Below, in pieces: positions 36,605 to 39,118 of a stretch of DNA of 39,118 nucleotides (position 1 is its first letter; every line of letters starts with the position of its first letter). The DNA comes from Candidatus Altimarinota bacterium (GTDB lineage Bacteria > Cyanobacteriota > Cyanobacteriia > Cyanobacteriales > Microcystaceae). The position numbers and the translations under genes are program-made. The notes under the pieces were generated by a model. That model ran no database searches. It was not told the DNA's origin and was given only the letters and a program-made list of their open reading frames with translations. Where the stretch lies: the NCBI GenBank assembly GCA_012031035.1, contig JAAUUT010000045.1, positions 1-39,118 of the forward strand, given 5' to 3'.

Positions 36605-38991
36605 TTAGGCTCGGATTTCATTAACCAATACGTCATGATTTTCTGGAATGGTAAAATGGAAAGTCGAACCTTTGCCGAATTCCGATTCTACCCAAATCGA
36701 GCCGCCGTGACGCTCGACAATTTTTTTACAAATTGATAGCCCAATACCCGTTCCTGGGTATTTTCCTCGACCGTGCAAGCGTTGGAAGATAACAAAGATG
36801 CGATCGCCATATTGAGGCTCGATACCGATTCCATTATCCCGCACCCAGAACAGCCATTCCGATGAGTTTTTTTTGGGGGAGCGAGCCAAGTTTTCTTTTT
36901 CACTTCTCGCTGCACCAATTTCAATTTGTGGGGGAACATTTTCGCGGCGGAATTTGATAGCGTTAGCGATTAGATTTTGGAATAATTGCGTTAATTGGCT
37001 TGCATCGGCCATAATTTGAGGAAGGGAATCGTACTTAACAACTGCGCCAGTTTCGTTAATCGCTATTTTAAGATTAGCGATCGCCACTTCTAAACTTGCC
37101 TTCGCATCGACTGACTCAAAGGGCTGTCCGCGCGTCGAGACGCGGGAATAGCTTAGCAAATCGTTGATCAGCGTCCGCATTCGGTTCGCCCCGTCCACGG
37201 CAAAAGCAATAAACTCGTTAGCGGTACTATCGAGCTTACCTTGGTAGCGTTTCTCTAAAAGCTGCAAATAACTCGTAACCATGCGCAACGGTTCTTGCAA
37301 GTCATGAGAAGCGACATAAGCAAATTGTTGCAACTCGGCATTAGAGCGAGCGAGTTCTTCTCGCTGGCGAACTTCTGCTTCTAAGAGTTGTGCCTGAGAT
37401 AGGGCAATTCCGATTTGGTTGGCCAACTGTTGTAACAATTCGATTTCAAAACGGCTCCACTGTCGGGGATGGCTGCATTGATGGGCAATAAGTAAGCCCC
37501 AACAGTTATCCCGTTGAAGAATGGGAACGACTAAATTAGCCCTGACGCTAAACTGTTTGAGTAAGGCGACGTGACAAGCACTTATGCCAGCCATTTCAAT
37601 ATCGACGATAGCACTGACTCGTCCCTGATGATATTTTTCTACGTAATCGTGACTGAAGCAAGGATCGTGAATGTTTTGTCCGAGAATCGCCTGAAAACCG
37701 TTAACAACCGATTCTTGAACGACCGTTCCCGAACCATCTCTCCAAAGTCTGAAAATTAAAACGCGATCGCTTTTTAATAGTTTTGTACTTCGGTCACAGC
37801 CGTTTGAAGGATCTCGTCAGGTTGCAGGGATTGACGAATTTTGAGGGCAATTTCGGCAAATAGTTGCGATCGCTGGGTCTGGCGCACGAGTTCGGCTTCT
37901 GACTTTCGGCGCTCTAGTTCCAATCCCGCACGAACGGCAAAGATTTTTAAAGTTTCTTCCAGCAAGCGGCTATTATTGAGGGGACTGCGGCTAAGGACGG
38001 AGATAAACCCCAAAGTCTCTCCAGCAGCGTTAAATAAAGGAACGCCAATGTAGCTTTCTATGCCTAGTTCTTGCAGCAAGGCATCTTTAGGAAATTGCTG
38101 TTGCACGTTAGAAGGATAGACGCATAACTGCTTGCTTACTAAATTTATCCAGGGCGTATTTTCTAGAGAATATTCGCAATTGGGCAAAAATTGACTGTCG
38201 CCATAAGCCGCAACCGTCCTGACGCGATTTTCGATTAATTCGCCAACAAAAGCATATTCAAGTTCTAGGGCCTTGGTGAGATATTTAACCAAAGAGCGAA
38301 AGAACGATTCTCCAATTTCGGCGGAAACGCCTCTGGCAATGTTTTCTAAAAGTTTTTCTTTTGAAACACGTTCGCTGATGTCGGTAACGGTTCCAAAATA
38401 GCCCGTCACGTTTCCTGTGTCATCTCGTATGGCGATCGCGTTTCCAAATACCCAAGATACCTTTCCTTGCGGCGTTAGGTAACGATATTCTAGCGAGAAT
38501 TCGCGACATTCCCTCGCCGCTTCATACCAGCTAGCTAAAACGCGCTCCCGATCTTTTGGGTGTAGTGCTTTTACCCATCCCGTTCCCAGCGCTTCCTCTA
38601 GGGAAAGTCCTGTCATGGCTAACCAACGCGGGTTGACGAACAAACAGTCTCCTCGTCGGTCAGTCTGAAAAATTCCCACCGGAGAGCGATTCACTAGCAA
38701 CCGAAAACGTTCTTCACTAACTCTCAACGCCTCTTCTGCCTCCTTGCGATCCGTAATGTCGGTATGAGAGCCTACCATCCTCACTACGTCTCCTCGTTCG
38801 TTCCACACGGCTTGCCCGCGATCGAGTATCCATTTATAAGTTCCATCTTTGCACTGAACGCGATGTTCGGTAATATAAAAAGGCGTTTTTTTGTCAAAAT
38901 GAGCGTGGATGGTTTGCGTCACCCAACCGAGATCGTCGGGATGGACTCGTTTTGTCCATTCGTCGAGATGATTGGCAATTTCACAGTCTTC
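36605..38991 (-). pseudogene. PAS/GAF sensor histidine kinase, 5' end cut off by an IS200/IS605-type element
   Basis: Domains in order on the minus strand: the rear of a PAS/PAC unit (DEWTKRVHPDDLGWVTQTIH, ITEHRVQCKDGTYKWILDRG), a second PAS (SPVGIFQTDRRGDCLFVNPR), a GAF, a second GAF, HisKA with the His in [20 protein letters not shown], and HATPase_c ([27 protein letters not shown]). Two defects: first, a missing A in CAAAACTATTA (T at 37781-37784 on plus) splits the gene inside GAF2; adding one A gives [20 protein letters not shown]. Second, the coding frame meets element sequence at 38992, with an in-frame TAG at 39007-39009. No intact start is in the window; the front half should lie beyond the element. 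Kinase function of the remnant without an N-terminus is doubtful. Confidence 0.85.
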
Positions 38992-39118
38992 TTGACACTC
39001 CCGCCACTAACCGCGATCGCGGTGTAGTGGGGGATTCTTCATTCACAGAGTCTTAACTAACTAGGCTAACGCCAAGTCCCGTCAGAACCTCTCCAGAAGC
39101 GTTTTCTAGCACGGACTG
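38992..39118 (-). mobile_element. Right end of a second IS200/IS605-type element (runs off the window)
   Basis: The minus strand here reads tnpB C-terminus, stop, hairpin, then ...GAGTGTCAA, the same terminal nine bases as the element ending at 20178. The hairpin at 39000-39033 pairs CCC.CCACTA with TAGTGG.GGG (one bulge) around the 14-base palindrome ACCGCGATCGCGGT, which contains a HIP1 octamer. The next base begins kinase coding sequence, so the insertion point is 38991/38992. Confidence 0.75.
39053..39118 (-). CDS. C-terminal fragment of a probable TnpB
   Basis: Only the last 21 codons (about SVLENASGEVLTGLGVSL, then V, S, stop) are in the window. The tail alone is not diagnostic; the TnpB call rests on position, directly before the element's right-end hairpin and shared terminus. 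Confidence 0.5.
   Translation of the reverse strand, partial: QSVLENASGEVLTGLGVSLVS

Overview
The window reads as chromosomal DNA of a cyanobacterium. The HIP1 octamer GCGATCGC is scattered through most genes, and the gene set fits: a very large TamB-like protein, DUF4388, DUF3685 (Ycf55-like), a KaiB-like protein, PilT2, a FurC/PerR-type regulator and a lone ureC. The order within the phylum cannot be settled from this sequence.

Layout. 0.1-5.9 kb: TamB-like envelope protein. 6.2-8.1 kb: DUF4388 protein and a histone-deacetylase-fold amidohydrolase. 8.2-9.4 kb: argG. 9.7-10.6 kb: a two-gene unit of unknown function in HIP1-free DNA. 10.7-12.5 kb: leuD and queA, convergent. 12.6-15.4 kb: a small unknown protein, a TMEM14-type membrane protein, a protein with a C-terminal KaiB-like domain, and pilT2. 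15.4-17.9 kb: a Zn/Cd-type P1B ATPase behind an ArsR/SmtB-like operator. 17.9-20.1 kb: DUF924 and a PmbA/TldE-like gene. 20.2-21.45 kb: an IS200/IS605-type element with only tnpB. 21.5-24.8 kb: an ABM-fold protein, a CYTH triphosphatase, a membrane PH-like protein and ureC. 24.8-28.4 kb: DUF3685 with a receiver-like domain, FurC/PerR and metK. 28.6-31.2 kb: a polysaccharide pyruvyl transferase, a GST and a small unknown protein. 31.4-33.6 kb: a divergent OmpR-type response regulator and CHASE3 histidine kinase. 33.6-36.6 kb: tadA, grxC and a glycogen debranching enzyme. 36.6-39.1 kb: a PAS/GAF histidine kinase cut by the right end of a second IS200/IS605-type element that runs off the window.

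Two themes stand out. First, seven genes contain eight single-base frameshifts (argG, leuD, pilT2, pmbA-like twice, DUF3685, debranching enzyme, PAS/GAF kinase). Most are +/-1 changes in short homopolymers, and full-length protein is recovered by one base each. This looks like uncorrected sequencing error more than gene decay, so I give the joined genes. Second, both mobile-element right ends finish with the same nine bases (GAGTGTCAA read on the minus strand), which fixes the borders of both elements and predicts the TnpB guide region of the first.

The candidates most worth following are the KaiB-domain protein directly downstream of pilT2, the 105-aa/175-aa gene pair at 9.7-10.6 kb, the TnpB without a four-cysteine zinc ribbon, and the metal ATPase with a His/Cys tail in place of a metal-binding domain. 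No tRNA, rRNA or CRISPR array was seen.
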